Shown: piece by piece, positions 1-6,931 of the stretch
Position numbering within the stretch: position 1 is the first letter of the stretch
Layout: each line of letters starts with the position of its first letter
Source: an uncultured Clostridium sp.
GTDB lineage: Bacteria > Bacillota > Clostridia > TANB77 > CAG-508
Assembly: GCA_946497585.1 (NCBI GenBank)
Contig: CAMMLF010000052.1
Coordinates: 1-10,991, forward strand
Reading direction: 5' to 3'
DNA: 10,991 nucleotides
The notes under the pieces: model-generated
What the model saw: the letters and a program-made list of their open reading frames with translations, nothing else
What the model was told of the DNA's origin: nothing
The model's database searches: none
Position numbers and translations under genes: made by a program

Positions 1-1206
1 AAAAACATCATCTTCAAGCATATTAAAATCTATGTTGGCTTGTTTTATCATTCTTGCGAGTTCTCTAGTTGTAATTACTGCATCTACATCATATAGTCCA
101 TTTACCTTCATTTCTTCACGTTGTCTTTCATACTTCTTAGCAATACAAGGCATTACAGATACAACATATATTTTGCTAGGGTCTATATGATTTTTCTCAG
201 CAAAATATGATTTTATAATAGCACCTAACATTTGATGAGGTGATTTACAGCTAGATAAATGAGGAATATTTTCAGGATAAAACATTTCTGTATATTTTAC
301 CCAAGCTGGGCAACAAGATGTTGTCATAGGTAGATTATCATTATTTCTTAATCTTTTTACAAGCTCTGTTGCTTCTTCCATTATTGTAAAATCTGCACCT
401 GTATTTGTATCAAAAACTTTATCAAATCCTAAGCTCTTTAATGCTGAAATCATTTTTCCAGTAACATTTGTTCCAATTTCCATTCCAAATTCTTCGCCAA
501 GTGCGACTCTGATTGATGGGGCTGTTTGTACAACTACATAAGTGTCTGGGTCTTTTAACTTAGCCCATACATCATTTATATTTTCTTTTTCATGAAGTGC
601 TCCTGTTGGGCAAGATTCAATACATTGACCGCAAAATGTACAATCTACATCATTCAAACTATGGTCATAAGTAGTTGAAATACATGAATCAAAACCTCTA
701 TTTATGCAATCAATAGCACCTATTTTTTGAACATTTTTACAAGTTGCAACACATCTTCTACATAAGATACATTTATTGAAATCTCTTACTATTGATGGAG
801 ATTTATCATCTATTTTATGTACTGACTTTTCTCCTGTAAATTCATTATCTAGTACGTTAAACTTTATTGCTAAATCTTGCAATTCACAATTTCCTGAACG
901 CGTACAAGTTAAGCAATCTTTTGCATGGTTTGAAATTATTAAATCTAATATAACGTGTCTTGCTTCTAGTACATTTTGTGTATGTGTGTGAACTACCATA
1001 CCTTCTTCTACTGTTTGAATACATGAAGTTGCAAAGCCCCTTCTTCCTTCAACTTCTACGATACACATTCTACAATCTCCAACCTCATTTATATCTTTTA
1101 AGAAGCATAGTGTAGGTATATCTATTCCAGCTTGCCTTGCTGCTTCTAGTATTGTTGTTCCTTCTGGTACACATACTTTTTTATCATCTATTTTTAGGTT
1201 TACCAT
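1..1206 (-). CDS. hydA: [FeFe] hydrogenase catalytic subunit HydA (3' end cut by window edge)
   Basis: This is the catalytic subunit of a cytoplasmic [FeFe] hydrogenase, which interconverts protons and H2. Only the first 402 codons are present and the frame is open to base 1. An N-terminal [2Fe-2S] ferredoxin domain has Cys34, 45, 48 and 62. A His-Cys3 cluster motif follows (His94, Cys98, 101, 107). Two [4Fe-4S] motifs come next (Cys146/149/152/156 and Cys189/192/195/199). The H-cluster domain then begins with TSCCPAW at 296-302 and MPCIAKKYE at 352-360. The numbering is almost that of Clostridium pasteurianum CpI (C299/C300/C355), so Cys298 is probably the proton-transfer cysteine and Cys299 and Cys353 are ligands. 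The third H-cluster motif and any C-terminal extra cluster lie outside the window. An AGGAGGAGGA ribosome site lies just upstream, and hydB ends 54 bp before the start. With HydB and HydC beside it, an NADH-linked, probably electron-bifurcating enzyme is the best inference. Confidence 0.96.
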   Translation of the reverse strand, partial: MVNLKIDDKKVCVPEGTTILEAARQAGIDIPTLCFLKDINEVGDCRMCIVEVEGRRGFATSCIQTVEEGMVVHTHTQNVLEARHVILDLIISNHAKDCLTCTRSGNCELQDLAIKFNVLDNEFTGEKSVHKIDDKSPSIVRDFNKCILCRRCVATCKNVQKIGAIDCINRGFDSCISTTYDHSLNDVDCTFCGQCIESCPTGALHEKENINDVWAKLKDPDTYVVVQTAPSIRVALGEEFGMEIGTNVTGKMISALKSLGFDKVFDTNTGADFTIMEEATELVKRLRNNDNLPMTTSCCPAWVKYTEMFYPENIPHLSSCKSPHQMLGAIIKSYFAEKNHIDPSKIYVVSVMPCIAKKYERQREEMKVNGLYDVDAVITTRELARMIKQANIDFNMLEDDVF

Positions 1207-1210
1207 TTTT

Positions 1211-1220
1211 TCCTCCTCCT
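1211..1220 (-). promoter_or_regulatory. Extended ribosome binding site of hydA
   Basis: The transcript reads AGGAGGAGGA, 4 nt before the ATG at 1206. This purine-rich, tandem Shine-Dalgarno sequence fixes the start and suggests strong initiation. It lies in the 54-bp hydB-hydA gap, where I see no terminator or promoter, so the two genes are probably co-transcribed. Confidence 0.8.
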
Positions 1221-1260
1221 CTAATTTTTAACGACGTAATACGAAGTTTATTTTGTGAAT

Positions 1261-3117
1261 TTAGCCAATTGCGTGGAATGGGCAAGTTTTAATACATGAG
1301 CCACACTTAATACATTTATCTTGATTTATAACTCTCTTTTCTCTTCCTTCGCCTTCAATAGCTCCTACTGGGCAATTCTTTTGGCATAAACCGCAAGCTT
1401 TACATTTTTCTTCATCAATTTGTATTTTTGCTAAAGCTTTACATTCCATTGCCTTACATTCTTTTTCTATTGCGTGTTGTCTAAATTCATCTCTAAAATA
1501 TTTTAATGTACTTATAACGGGATTTGGTGCACTTTGACCCAATCCACAAATACTAGATTTTTGAATATTTACAGCTAGTTTTTCTAGTCTATATATATCA
1601 TATTCTTCGCCTTCGCCACTACACAATCTTTCTAGTATTTCAAGCATTCTTTTTGTTCCAATTCTACAAGGAGTACATTTACCACAACTTTCACTTACAG
1701 TAAATTGTAAATAGAATTTTGCTAAGCAAACCATACATTTCGTATCATCCATTACAATTAGTCCACCTGAACCCATCATTGAGCCTATTTGCTTTAATGA
1801 CTCATAATCTATTGGTGTATCTAAATGTTCTTTTGGAATACATCCTCCTGAAGGTCCACCAGTTTGTGCTGCTTTAAAATCTCTGCCATTTGGAATTCCG
1901 CCACCAATATCATATACTATTTCTCTTAATGTAGTACCCATTGGAACTTCAACCAATCCCACGTTGTTAACATTTCCACCTAGTGCAAAAACTTTTGTTC
2001 CTTTAGAATTTTCTGTACCTATTGATGAATACCATTCAGGTCCTTTTAAAATTATTTGAGCAATGTTGGCATATGTTTCAACATTATTAATTAATGTTGG
2101 TTTACCCCATAAACCTACTTGCGCAGGATATGGAGGTTTTACTCTTGGTTGACCTCTTTTTCCTTCAATTGACTCTAAAAGTGCTGTTTCTTCACCACAA
2201 ACGAAAGCTCCTGCTCCAAGCCTTATTTCTATATCAAAAGAAAAATCTGTGCCAAATATATTTTTACCAAGTATGCCATAATTTCTTGCTTGCTCAATTG
2301 CAATTTTTAATCTTTGAACAGCTATTGGATATTCTGCTCTTACATATATGAATCCTTTTTGGGCGCCTATTGCAAATCCTGCGATTTCCATAGCTTCAAG
2401 TACTGCGTGAGGGTCGCCTTCTAATATACTTCTATCCATAAAAGCTCCCGGGTCACCTTCATCAGCATTGCATACAACATATTTAACATCGCCTTTAGAA
2501 TCAGCTGTGCTTCTCCACTTCCTTCCTGTAGGGAAACCAGCTCCACCTCTACCTCTTAGACCTGACTTAGTAATTATGTCTATTACTTCATCAGAATCCA
2601 TTTCAAGAAGTACCCTAGCTAAAGCTCTATATCCATCGAAAGCTATGTATTCATCTATATCTTCTGGATTAATTACACCACAATTTTTTAGTGCAATTCT
2701 TTTTTGCTTTTTATAGAATGTTAAATCATCTAATTTTTGAACTTTTGTGCCGTCTATATCCTTGCAAAGTAATCTATCTACAATCTTTCCATTTTGTATA
2801 TGAGATTCAATTATTTCTTCGCAATCCTCTGGTTTAACCATTGCATAAAAAGTATCTTCCGGTCTAATAATTACAATTGGACCTTTTGCGCATAATCCAA
2901 AGCATCCTGTTTTTATAACTCTTACATTTTGTATGTTTTTTTCTTTAATTATTCTTTTAAAATTTTCTAAAATCTCTGGTGATTTTGAAGATGTACATCC
3001 TGTACCTTGGCATACTAATATATGCTTTTCTCTTGTATCAGCAGTTGTGTTTTTTCTTAAATCTAATTCTTTCCTTTTTTCCGCTCTTATTTTATTAATT
3101 TCTTCTAAAGTCTTCAA
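1261..3117 (-). CDS. hydB: NADH-binding hydrogenase subunit HydB (NuoF-like)
   Basis: This flavoprotein subunit oxidises or reduces NAD(H) and passes electrons through Fe-S clusters to HydA. The domain order over 618 residues is as follows. A thioredoxin-like [2Fe-2S] domain has Cys36, 41, 72 and 76. The NuoF-type FMN/NADH fold has a glycine-rich stretch (GLRGRGGAGFPTGRKW, 186-201) and NADEGDPGAF (217-226). A [4Fe-4S] site is formed by Cys478, 481, 484 and 524. At the C-terminus are two ferredoxin-type [4Fe-4S] motifs (Cys572/575/578/582 and Cys602/605/608/612). This architecture is that of HydB from HydABC enzymes, and is longer than plain NuoF. Cys554 and Cys559 before the ferredoxin domain are extra cysteines of unassigned role. 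The start codon is TTG: the frame at 3115-3117 reads TTG-AAG-ACT, with a near-perfect ribosome site just upstream and no ATG or GTG in frame near it. The gene follows hydC after 163 bp that hold an inverted-repeat element. Confidence 0.96.
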   Translation of the reverse strand: MKTLEEINKIRAEKRKELDLRKNTTADTREKHILVCQGTGCTSSKSPEILENFKRIIKEKNIQNVRVIKTGCFGLCAKGPIVIIRPEDTFYAMVKPEDCEEIIESHIQNGKIVDRLLCKDIDGTKVQKLDDLTFYKKQKRIALKNCGVINPEDIDEYIAFDGYRALARVLLEMDSDEVIDIITKSGLRGRGGAGFPTGRKWRSTADSKGDVKYVVCNADEGDPGAFMDRSILEGDPHAVLEAMEIAGFAIGAQKGFIYVRAEYPIAVQRLKIAIEQARNYGILGKNIFGTDFSFDIEIRLGAGAFVCGEETALLESIEGKRGQPRVKPPYPAQVGLWGKPTLINNVETYANIAQIILKGPEWYSSIGTENSKGTKVFALGGNVNNVGLVEVPMGTTLREIVYDIGGGIPNGRDFKAAQTGGPSGGCIPKEHLDTPIDYESLKQIGSMMGSGGLIVMDDTKCMVCLAKFYLQFTVSESCGKCTPCRIGTKRMLEILERLCSGEGEEYDIYRLEKLAVNIQKSSICGLGQSAPNPVISTLKYFRDEFRQHAIEKECKAMECKALAKIQIDEEKCKACGLCQKNCPVGAIEGEGREKRVINQDKCIKCGSCIKTCPFHAIG

Positions 3118-3122
3118 TGGCG

Positions 3123-3130
3123 ACCTCCTT
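3123..3130 (-). promoter_or_regulatory. Strong ribosome binding site deciding the TTG start of hydB
   Basis: The transcript reads AAGGAGGT, 5 nt before the TTG at 3117. It matches the anti-Shine-Dalgarno sequence very closely and is the reason for accepting a TTG start. It lies just outside the inverted-repeat element that ends at 3156. Confidence 0.8.
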
Positions 3131-3155
3131 TTACACTTAATATCATTTTATATCT

Positions 3156-3281
3156 GTTTGAAAAAAGAATTGTGCTTTTGGCAAGGTAATGCAAGCAAGA
3201 AAACCGGAGGTGTGCTTTTCTGCACAGTGAGGATTTTCGTAGCACAGTTAAACGACGCCAAAACGCAATTATTTTTCAAAC
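3156..3281. repeat. 126-bp MITE-like inverted-repeat element between hydC and hydB
   Basis: The ends are long imperfect inverted repeats. On the transcript strand one arm (3257-3281) runs GTTTGAAAAA...AATTG...TTTTGGC, and the complement of the other (3156-3182) runs GTTTGAAAAA...GAATTG...TTTTGGC. About 22 of 25-27 positions can pair. Inside is a smaller hairpin, TGTGC-TTTTCT-GCACA (3211-3226), flanked by a second short pairing (3199-3205 with 3232-3238, including one G-U). The outer arm begins on the last base of the hydC TAG stop. There is no open frame of note and no clear target-site duplication. It could be a non-autonomous mobile element, or a structured mRNA segment affecting the hydC/hydB ratio. 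I do not recognise the family. Confidence 0.75.
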
Positions 3282-3763
3282 TAATCCTTTTTTTCTAGTT
3301 CATCTAATACTTCATCCAATTTCTTTACAGTAGCATGACCATAAACTTCATTGTTTACCGTAAAAACTGGTGCTATTCCACAAGCTCCTACGCATCTTGT
3401 TGTATCAATTGAAAATTTGCCATCTGCTGTTGTTTTTCCTTCTTCTATTTTTAATCTATCTTTTAATCTGTCTAATATTGATTGTGAACCTTTTACGAAA
3501 CAAGCTGTTCCTAAGCAAACTGAGATATTATATTCTCCTTTTGGTTCTAATGTAAATCTTGAATAAAATGTTATAACTCCATAAATTTCTGCCATTGGAA
3601 TATCTAAATATTTTGAGATTTCTAATTGTGCTATTTTAGGTATGTAACCATACTTCACTTGAACATCATTTAATATTGGAATCAAGTTTTCTTTGTCTAC
3701 TTTGTATTGTTCTAGAATTTCTTTCATCTCTTCTTTTATTTTATTTTCTATACATTCACACAT
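3281..3763 (-). CDS. hydC: [2Fe-2S] hydrogenase subunit HydC (NuoE-like)
   Basis: This is the small thioredoxin-fold [2Fe-2S] subunit that pairs with HydB in the NADH-oxidising module of HydABC hydrogenases, homologous to NuoE of complex I. At 160 residues it has the usual length. The N-terminal helical region (about 1-75) contains the family signature around LNDVQVKYGYIP and YGVITFYSRF. The cluster ligands are Cys83 and Cys88 (CLGTAC) and Cys124 and Cys128 (RCVGACGIAP). The ATG at 3763 has AGGAGG 7 nt upstream. It is the first gene of the hydCBA operon, with its own promoter about 25 bp upstream and the tcdA terminator behind that. Its TAG stop shares its last base with the start of a 126-bp inverted-repeat element, but the protein is full length, so the element has not damaged it. 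Confidence 0.96.
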   Translation of the reverse strand: MCECIENKIKEEMKEILEQYKVDKENLIPILNDVQVKYGYIPKIAQLEISKYLDIPMAEIYGVITFYSRFTLEPKGEYNISVCLGTACFVKGSQSILDRLKDRLKIEEGKTTADGKFSIDTTRCVGACGIAPVFTVNNEVYGHATVKKLDEVLDELEKKD

Positions 3764-3789
3764 GAGCTTTCCTCCTATCTTATGTGGTT

Positions 3790-3818
3790 ATTATATCAAA
3801 AGGATTTTTAAGATACAA
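3790..3818 (-). promoter_or_regulatory. Sigma-A-type promoter of hydCBA
   Basis: On the minus strand TTGTAT (3818-3813) is followed by exactly 17 nt and a consensus TATAAT (3795-3790). Transcription would begin near 3783, giving a leader of about 20 nt that already contains the AGGAGG (3771-3776) of hydC. I saw no Rex-like operator (TTGTTAA/TTAACAA palindrome) here, so redox control is not shown by the sequence. Confidence 0.8.
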
Positions 3819-3841
3819 GGTTTATTAGGTAAAATTCATAT

Positions 3842-3884
3842 AAAAAATGACCTTTGATTATATAAATAATCAAGGTCGATTTTT
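3842..3884. terminator. Bidirectional intrinsic terminator after tcdA
   Basis: The stem (3849-3877) pairs GACCTTtGATTA with TAATCAAGGTC, with one bulged base and a short AT loop. It is followed by six T on the minus strand (3847-3842) and by five T on the plus strand (3880-3884). It lies 12 bp beyond the tcdA stop and just upstream of the hydCBA promoter, so it separates the two units. Confidence 0.85.
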
Positions 3885-3889
3885 CTCTA

Positions 3890-4645
3890 TTATTTAATAA
3901 ACTCACTCACTACTTTATAGCATATAAAGAGTCCTGCTACTGAAGGTACATACGCTATACTACCAATCTTTTTTGCATTATTGCCATCATTGTTTTCTTT
4001 TGAGATTTCAACTTTTCCTTCGCAAATTTTTATAGGTTCTTCTTCTGAATAAACTACATCTAAACTAGTAATACCTCTCTTTTTAAGTTCTTTTCTCATA
4101 ACTTTTGCAAGAGGACAAATTTTGGTATCATAAATATCTGCTAGCTTAAGTTTGGTTGGGTCTAACTTATTACCTGTTCCCAATGCTGATATTACAGGAA
4201 TATTATTTGCTTTTGCAAATTCGATTATTCGAATCTTGCTTGAAACAGTATCTATGGCATCTACGATGTAATTTACGTCTTTTATAGTTTCAAAAAGTTC
4301 ACTATTTTCTTTTTCCAATGCTGTAAAAAAATTTTCTCCTACCACAAACTCAGCAAATTTTGTAACTTTTGCACTAGAATTTATTTCTTTTATTCTTTCT
4401 TCTGCAACATCGACTTTAAGCCTGCCAACTGTTTTAGTTGTAGCTATAATTTGTCTGTTGATATTTGTGACATCTACTTTGTCACCATCGACAATCACAA
4501 AATTTCCTATACCGGAACGGGCCAAGCCTTCAACCACATATGAACCAACTCCACCTAGTCCAAATATAGCTACAGTCTTTTTATTCAAATTTTGCAACTT
4601 TTCTTCTCCAATTAGTAGTTTTTCTCTATCAAATATTTCTTCCAT
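3890..4645 (-). CDS. tcdA: tRNA threonylcarbamoyladenosine dehydratase TcdA (CsdL/YgdL)
   Basis: This is a cytoplasmic E1-like (ThiF/MoeB superfamily) enzyme. The TcdA family uses ATP to cyclise t6A at position 37 of ANN-decoding tRNAs into ct6A. The 251-residue protein matches the family's usual length. The Rossmann nucleotide motif GLGGVGS is at 29-35, followed by the acidic strand end IVDGDKVD (51-58) and NINRQ (61-65). The TcdA-type segments are DAIDTVSSK (129-137), LGTGNKLDPTKL (155-166), ICPLAKVMRKELKKRGI (176-192) and GSIAYVPSVAGL (228-239). Lack of the CxxC zinc motifs of MoeB/ThiF argues for TcdA rather than those relatives. The ATG has GAAAGG 5 nt upstream. The next base pairs upstream (from about 4668) belong to an inverted-repeat element, so its native promoter is either missing or it depends on read-through from ftsH. 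Confidence 0.9.
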   Translation of the reverse strand: MEEIFDREKLLIGEEKLQNLNKKTVAIFGLGGVGSYVVEGLARSGIGNFVIVDGDKVDVTNINRQIIATTKTVGRLKVDVAEERIKEINSSAKVTKFAEFVVGENFFTALEKENSELFETIKDVNYIVDAIDTVSSKIRIIEFAKANNIPVISALGTGNKLDPTKLKLADIYDTKICPLAKVMRKELKKRGITSLDVVYSEEEPIKICEGKVEISKENNDGNNAKKIGSIAYVPSVAGLFICYKVVSEFIK

Positions 4646-4694
4646 TTTTTCCTTTCTCGTCGGATACTTACGTTGAGTCAGTCCTTTTTGTCAA

Positions 4695-4721
4695 TGTCAA
4701 TAGGGACGTCCCTTTTTGACA
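4695..4721. repeat. REP-like palindromic unit, left copy
   Basis: This 27-bp sequence begins TGTCAATAGGG and ends TTTTTGACA. Its centre AGGGACGTCCCT (4702-4713) is a perfect palindrome. A truncated copy (CCTTTTTGTCAA, 4683-4694) abuts it, so the left end looks like a decayed tandem of the right end. From memory, units like this are found around IS200-like/RAYT (Y1 transposase) genes in Clostridia, but none is present here. Confidence 0.7.
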
Positions 4722-4916
4722 CAATTTACAATAGATATTATCAGAAAAGCTTCAATATATGTTCTAGAACATTTCAGCGAACGAGAGCAGTCACAGCATT
4801 AGAGACTTGTGATATGGGTTATCTGCGAAGTGGAGCGGGCAAGCTGGAGCGAATCGACCCGAAGAGTAGAAATGTGAAAGAATGTATGTTGAAGCTTTTT
4901 TAAATTACATTATTAT

Positions 4917-4960
4917 GTCAAAAAGGGGCGTCCCTATTGACAAAAAGGGGCGTCCCTATT
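4917..4960. repeat. Two tandem 22-bp REP-like units, right copies
   Basis: Units 4917-4938 and 4939-4960 differ only at their second base. Each contains CAAAAAGGGGCG followed by TCCCTATT, in inverted orientation to the left copy. A further partial repeat of the unit end (CTATTGACA) follows at 4965-4973. The tandem copies create three exact TTGACA boxes on the plus strand at 4937, 4959 and 4968. Confidence 0.8.
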
Positions 4961-4992
4961 GACACTATTGACAGCGTCTCCAACGTAAAATA

Positions 4993-6807
4993 TTACGCAT
5001 TTTGAAAAATTTCTTCAAATTCTTTTTCATTAATTACTTCTTTTTCAAGCAATACACCTGCTACTGCATCCAATTTATCTCTATGAAGTGAAAGCAATCT
5101 TTGTGCTTTTTCATAAGCATCTTCTAAAATAGTTTTTACTTCTTTGCCTATTTCATCTTCTAAGTTGTTTCCAAGTAATTGCATTTGATATGGGTCTTTT
5201 TCTAAATTAATAGACATCGGACCTATTTTGTCGCTCATGCCATAAACAGTAACCATATCTCTTGCTATTTTCATTGCTACTTCTATGTCATTGCTTGCAC
5301 CTGTAGAGATGTCATCTAACGCTACTTTTTCAGCAGCTCTACCTCCAAGTAGTGATATTAGTTTTTCTTCCATTTCTGTTTTTGAAACGTAGAATTTGTC
5401 TTCGTTTGTTTTATACATTGTGTATCCACCAGCTACGCCTCTTGGAATTATAGATACTTCTTTTATGTCTTTTTGTGTTTCTAGATATCTACTTACTACT
5501 GCATGTCCAGCCTCGTGGTAAGCAGTTAATTTTTTGTCTTTTTCTGATACTACTCTGTTGTGTTTTTCAAGTCCCACGGTTACCTTTTTAACAGCATCTT
5601 CTATGTCGGAATTATTTATTGCATCATGCTTTTTATTTGTAGCAATTATTGCCGCTTCATTTAAAATATTTTCAAGTTCTGCACCTGTAAATCCTGCTGT
5701 ATCTCCTGCTATTGATTTAAAATCAACATCTTCTGCAATTTTTTTATTTTTGCTATGAATTTTCAATATTTCTTCTCTTCCTTTAATATCTGGAAGTGCT
5801 ATATTTATTGTTCTGTCAAATCTACCTGGTCTTAACAATGCTTCATCAAGCATTTCTGGTCTATTTGTTGCAGCAATTACTATTATAGATTGATCTGAAT
5901 CAAATCCGTCCATTTCAACCAATAATTGATTTAGAGTCTGATTATTTTCTGAGTCTGCTCCATTATTGCTTGCTCTTCTTGAACCTATTGCATCAATTTC
6001 ATCTATAAATATTATGCAAGGGGAAATCTTTTTTGCTCTCTCAAAAAGTTTTCTAACTCTTGATGCTCCAAGTCCTGCAAACATTTCAACAAATTCTGAA
6101 CCACTCATAGATATGAATGGAACATTTGCTTCACCTGCAATAGCTTTTGCAATTAATGTTTTACCAGTTCCGGGTTTACCACAAAGTAATACTCCTCGAG
6201 GAGTTTTTGCTCCCATTTTTGAATACTTTTCTGGTTTTTTCAAAAACTCTACTATTTCTAGCATTTCAGATTTTTCTTCATCCAAACCTGCAACGTCTTT
6301 GAATGTTATTTTGTCTTGTGATACATCTGGGTCATATACTTTTCCTTTATCTCCTAATCCTTGCATTTGGAATATTAGTATTACTAAAATGACTAATATT
6401 AATGTTGGTAAAATTGATACAAAACCTTCTGAAAATGATAGTAGCGCGTTTCTTGGTTTTTGTATTAATTCTATATCATTTTCTGTATTGTCATCTTGAA
6501 GCTTGTCTTGTATTAACTCTACAAAGGCTTGTGTGCTAGGAACTATTGCGTGTTTTTCTTCTTCTTCATCTTTATATTTTAATTTTAAAGATGTGCTACC
6601 AACAGTCATTTCTATTGATTCTAATTTGCCATTTTCAATATCTTCAATAAGTTGTGTATATGATACTTCTAGTTCATCATTTTCTTGATTATTTTGAATA
6701 ATTATCAATGTAAGTATTATGGCTAGTGCTAATAAGATTGGTATAATTGCATAAAGTACTTTTTTCCATTTACTATCATTCGGCTTTTTTTGATTTTTGT
6801 CTGACAT
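4993..6807 (-). CDS. ftsH: ATP-dependent membrane zinc metalloprotease FtsH
   Basis: This is a membrane-anchored AAA+ protease of hexameric type that degrades misfolded membrane proteins and selected cytoplasmic proteins. Its 604 residues are a normal length. There is a transmembrane helix at about 16-38, an extracytoplasmic domain to about 120 and a second helix at about 128-148. The AAA+ module has Walker A GKPGTGKT (210-217), Walker B IIFIDE (265-270), pore-loop Phe243 and the second region of homology ATNRPEMLDEALLRPGRFDR (313-332). The protease domain has zinc motif HEAGH (431-435) and the distant Asp ligand expected in STGASND (Asp507). Walker A has Lys where FtsH usually has Pro, the pore loop reads MFAGLG instead of MFVGVG, and the loop after Walker B is atypical. 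It may therefore be a divergent paralog, though every catalytic residue is present. The ATG has GAAAGG 8 nt upstream. Confidence 0.96.
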   Translation of the reverse strand: MSDKNQKKPNDSKWKKVLYAIIPILLALAIILTLIIIQNNQENDELEVSYTQLIEDIENGKLESIEMTVGSTSLKLKYKDEEEEKHAIVPSTQAFVELIQDKLQDDNTENDIELIQKPRNALLSFSEGFVSILPTLILVILVILIFQMQGLGDKGKVYDPDVSQDKITFKDVAGLDEEKSEMLEIVEFLKKPEKYSKMGAKTPRGVLLCGKPGTGKTLIAKAIAGEANVPFISMSGSEFVEMFAGLGASRVRKLFERAKKISPCIIFIDEIDAIGSRRASNNGADSENNQTLNQLLVEMDGFDSDQSIIVIAATNRPEMLDEALLRPGRFDRTINIALPDIKGREEILKIHSKNKKIAEDVDFKSIAGDTAGFTGAELENILNEAAIIATNKKHDAINNSDIEDAVKKVTVGLEKHNRVVSEKDKKLTAYHEAGHAVVSRYLETQKDIKEVSIIPRGVAGGYTMYKTNEDKFYVSKTEMEEKLISLLGGRAAEKVALDDISTGASNDIEVAMKIARDMVTVYGMSDKIGPMSINLEKDPYQMQLLGNNLEDEIGKEVKTILEDAYEKAQRLLSLHRDKLDAVAGVLLEKEVINEKEFEEIFQNA

Positions 6808-6838
6808 TTGATTTTCCTTTCTTTTTTATTGCTAATTT

Positions 6839-6858
6839 TTGATTTACTTTTAAATCAA
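6839..6858. repeat. Perfect 8-bp hairpin in the ftsH leader
   Basis: TTGATTTA and TAAATCAA pair perfectly around a 4-nt loop (CTTT on the plus strand). No T tract follows on the minus strand, so it is not a convincing terminator. If the promoter at 6901-6929 is used, the hairpin lies in the ftsH 5' leader about 30 nt before the start codon. A role is not shown. Confidence 0.45.
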
Positions 6859-6900
6859 TTTATATGTTAAGAATAAATCTATCCTCTTTAATTTTTGTTA

Positions 6901-6929
6901 TTTATAATTATGCTTTTCAAAATTTTCAA
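6901..6929 (-). promoter_or_regulatory. Possible ftsH promoter
   Basis: On the minus strand TTGAAA (6929-6924) is followed by 17 nt and TATAAA (6906-6901), each one base from consensus. It starts directly after the stop codon of the DUF1189 gene and would give a leader of about 88 nt. The region is so AT-rich that chance matches are possible. Confidence 0.45.
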
Positions 6930-6931
6930 AT

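Larger units (their letters stand above)
4668..4988. mobile_element. 321-bp nested inverted-repeat element between ftsH and tcdA
   Basis: Three layers of inverted repeats nest around a GC-rich core. The outermost is TTACGTTG (4668-4675) with CAACGTAA (4981-4988), a perfect 8-bp match. Next are REP-like units containing AGGGACGTCCC or its variant (4695-4721 against 4917-4960). Innermost is a 21-bp arm starting AAAAGCTTCAA (4745-4765 against 4879-4899, 18 of 21 matching), with ACATTTC shared just inside. The core 4801-4860 is 33/60 G+C, far above the surrounding genes. It fills nearly the whole ftsH-tcdA gap and carries no credible gene. It looks like a non-autonomous element or REPIN-like structure acquired from elsewhere. 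Exact borders are inferred from the outer repeat only. Confidence 0.75.

Noticed and set aside
3118..3280. A riboswitch or separate promoter for hydB in the hydC-hydB gap.
   Set aside because: I could not match the structure to a known riboswitch class and saw no -35/-10 pair with good spacing. The inverted-repeat explanation fits better.
2933..3298. A 121-codon plus-strand frame crossing the hydB start and the hydC-hydB element.
   Set aside because: It overlaps the conserved HydB N-terminus and the inverted repeats and has no ribosome site, so it is not a gene.
4673..4903. A 76-codon plus-strand open frame through the ftsH-tcdA element.
   Set aside because: It runs through the inverted repeats, has no ribosome binding site, and its product shows no domain I recognise. 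It is best explained as chance coding in the GC-rich core.
5966..6499. A 177-codon plus-strand open frame opposite ftsH.
   Set aside because: It is antisense to the conserved AAA+ domain of FtsH, including Walker A and B, and has no credible start context or recognisable domain.
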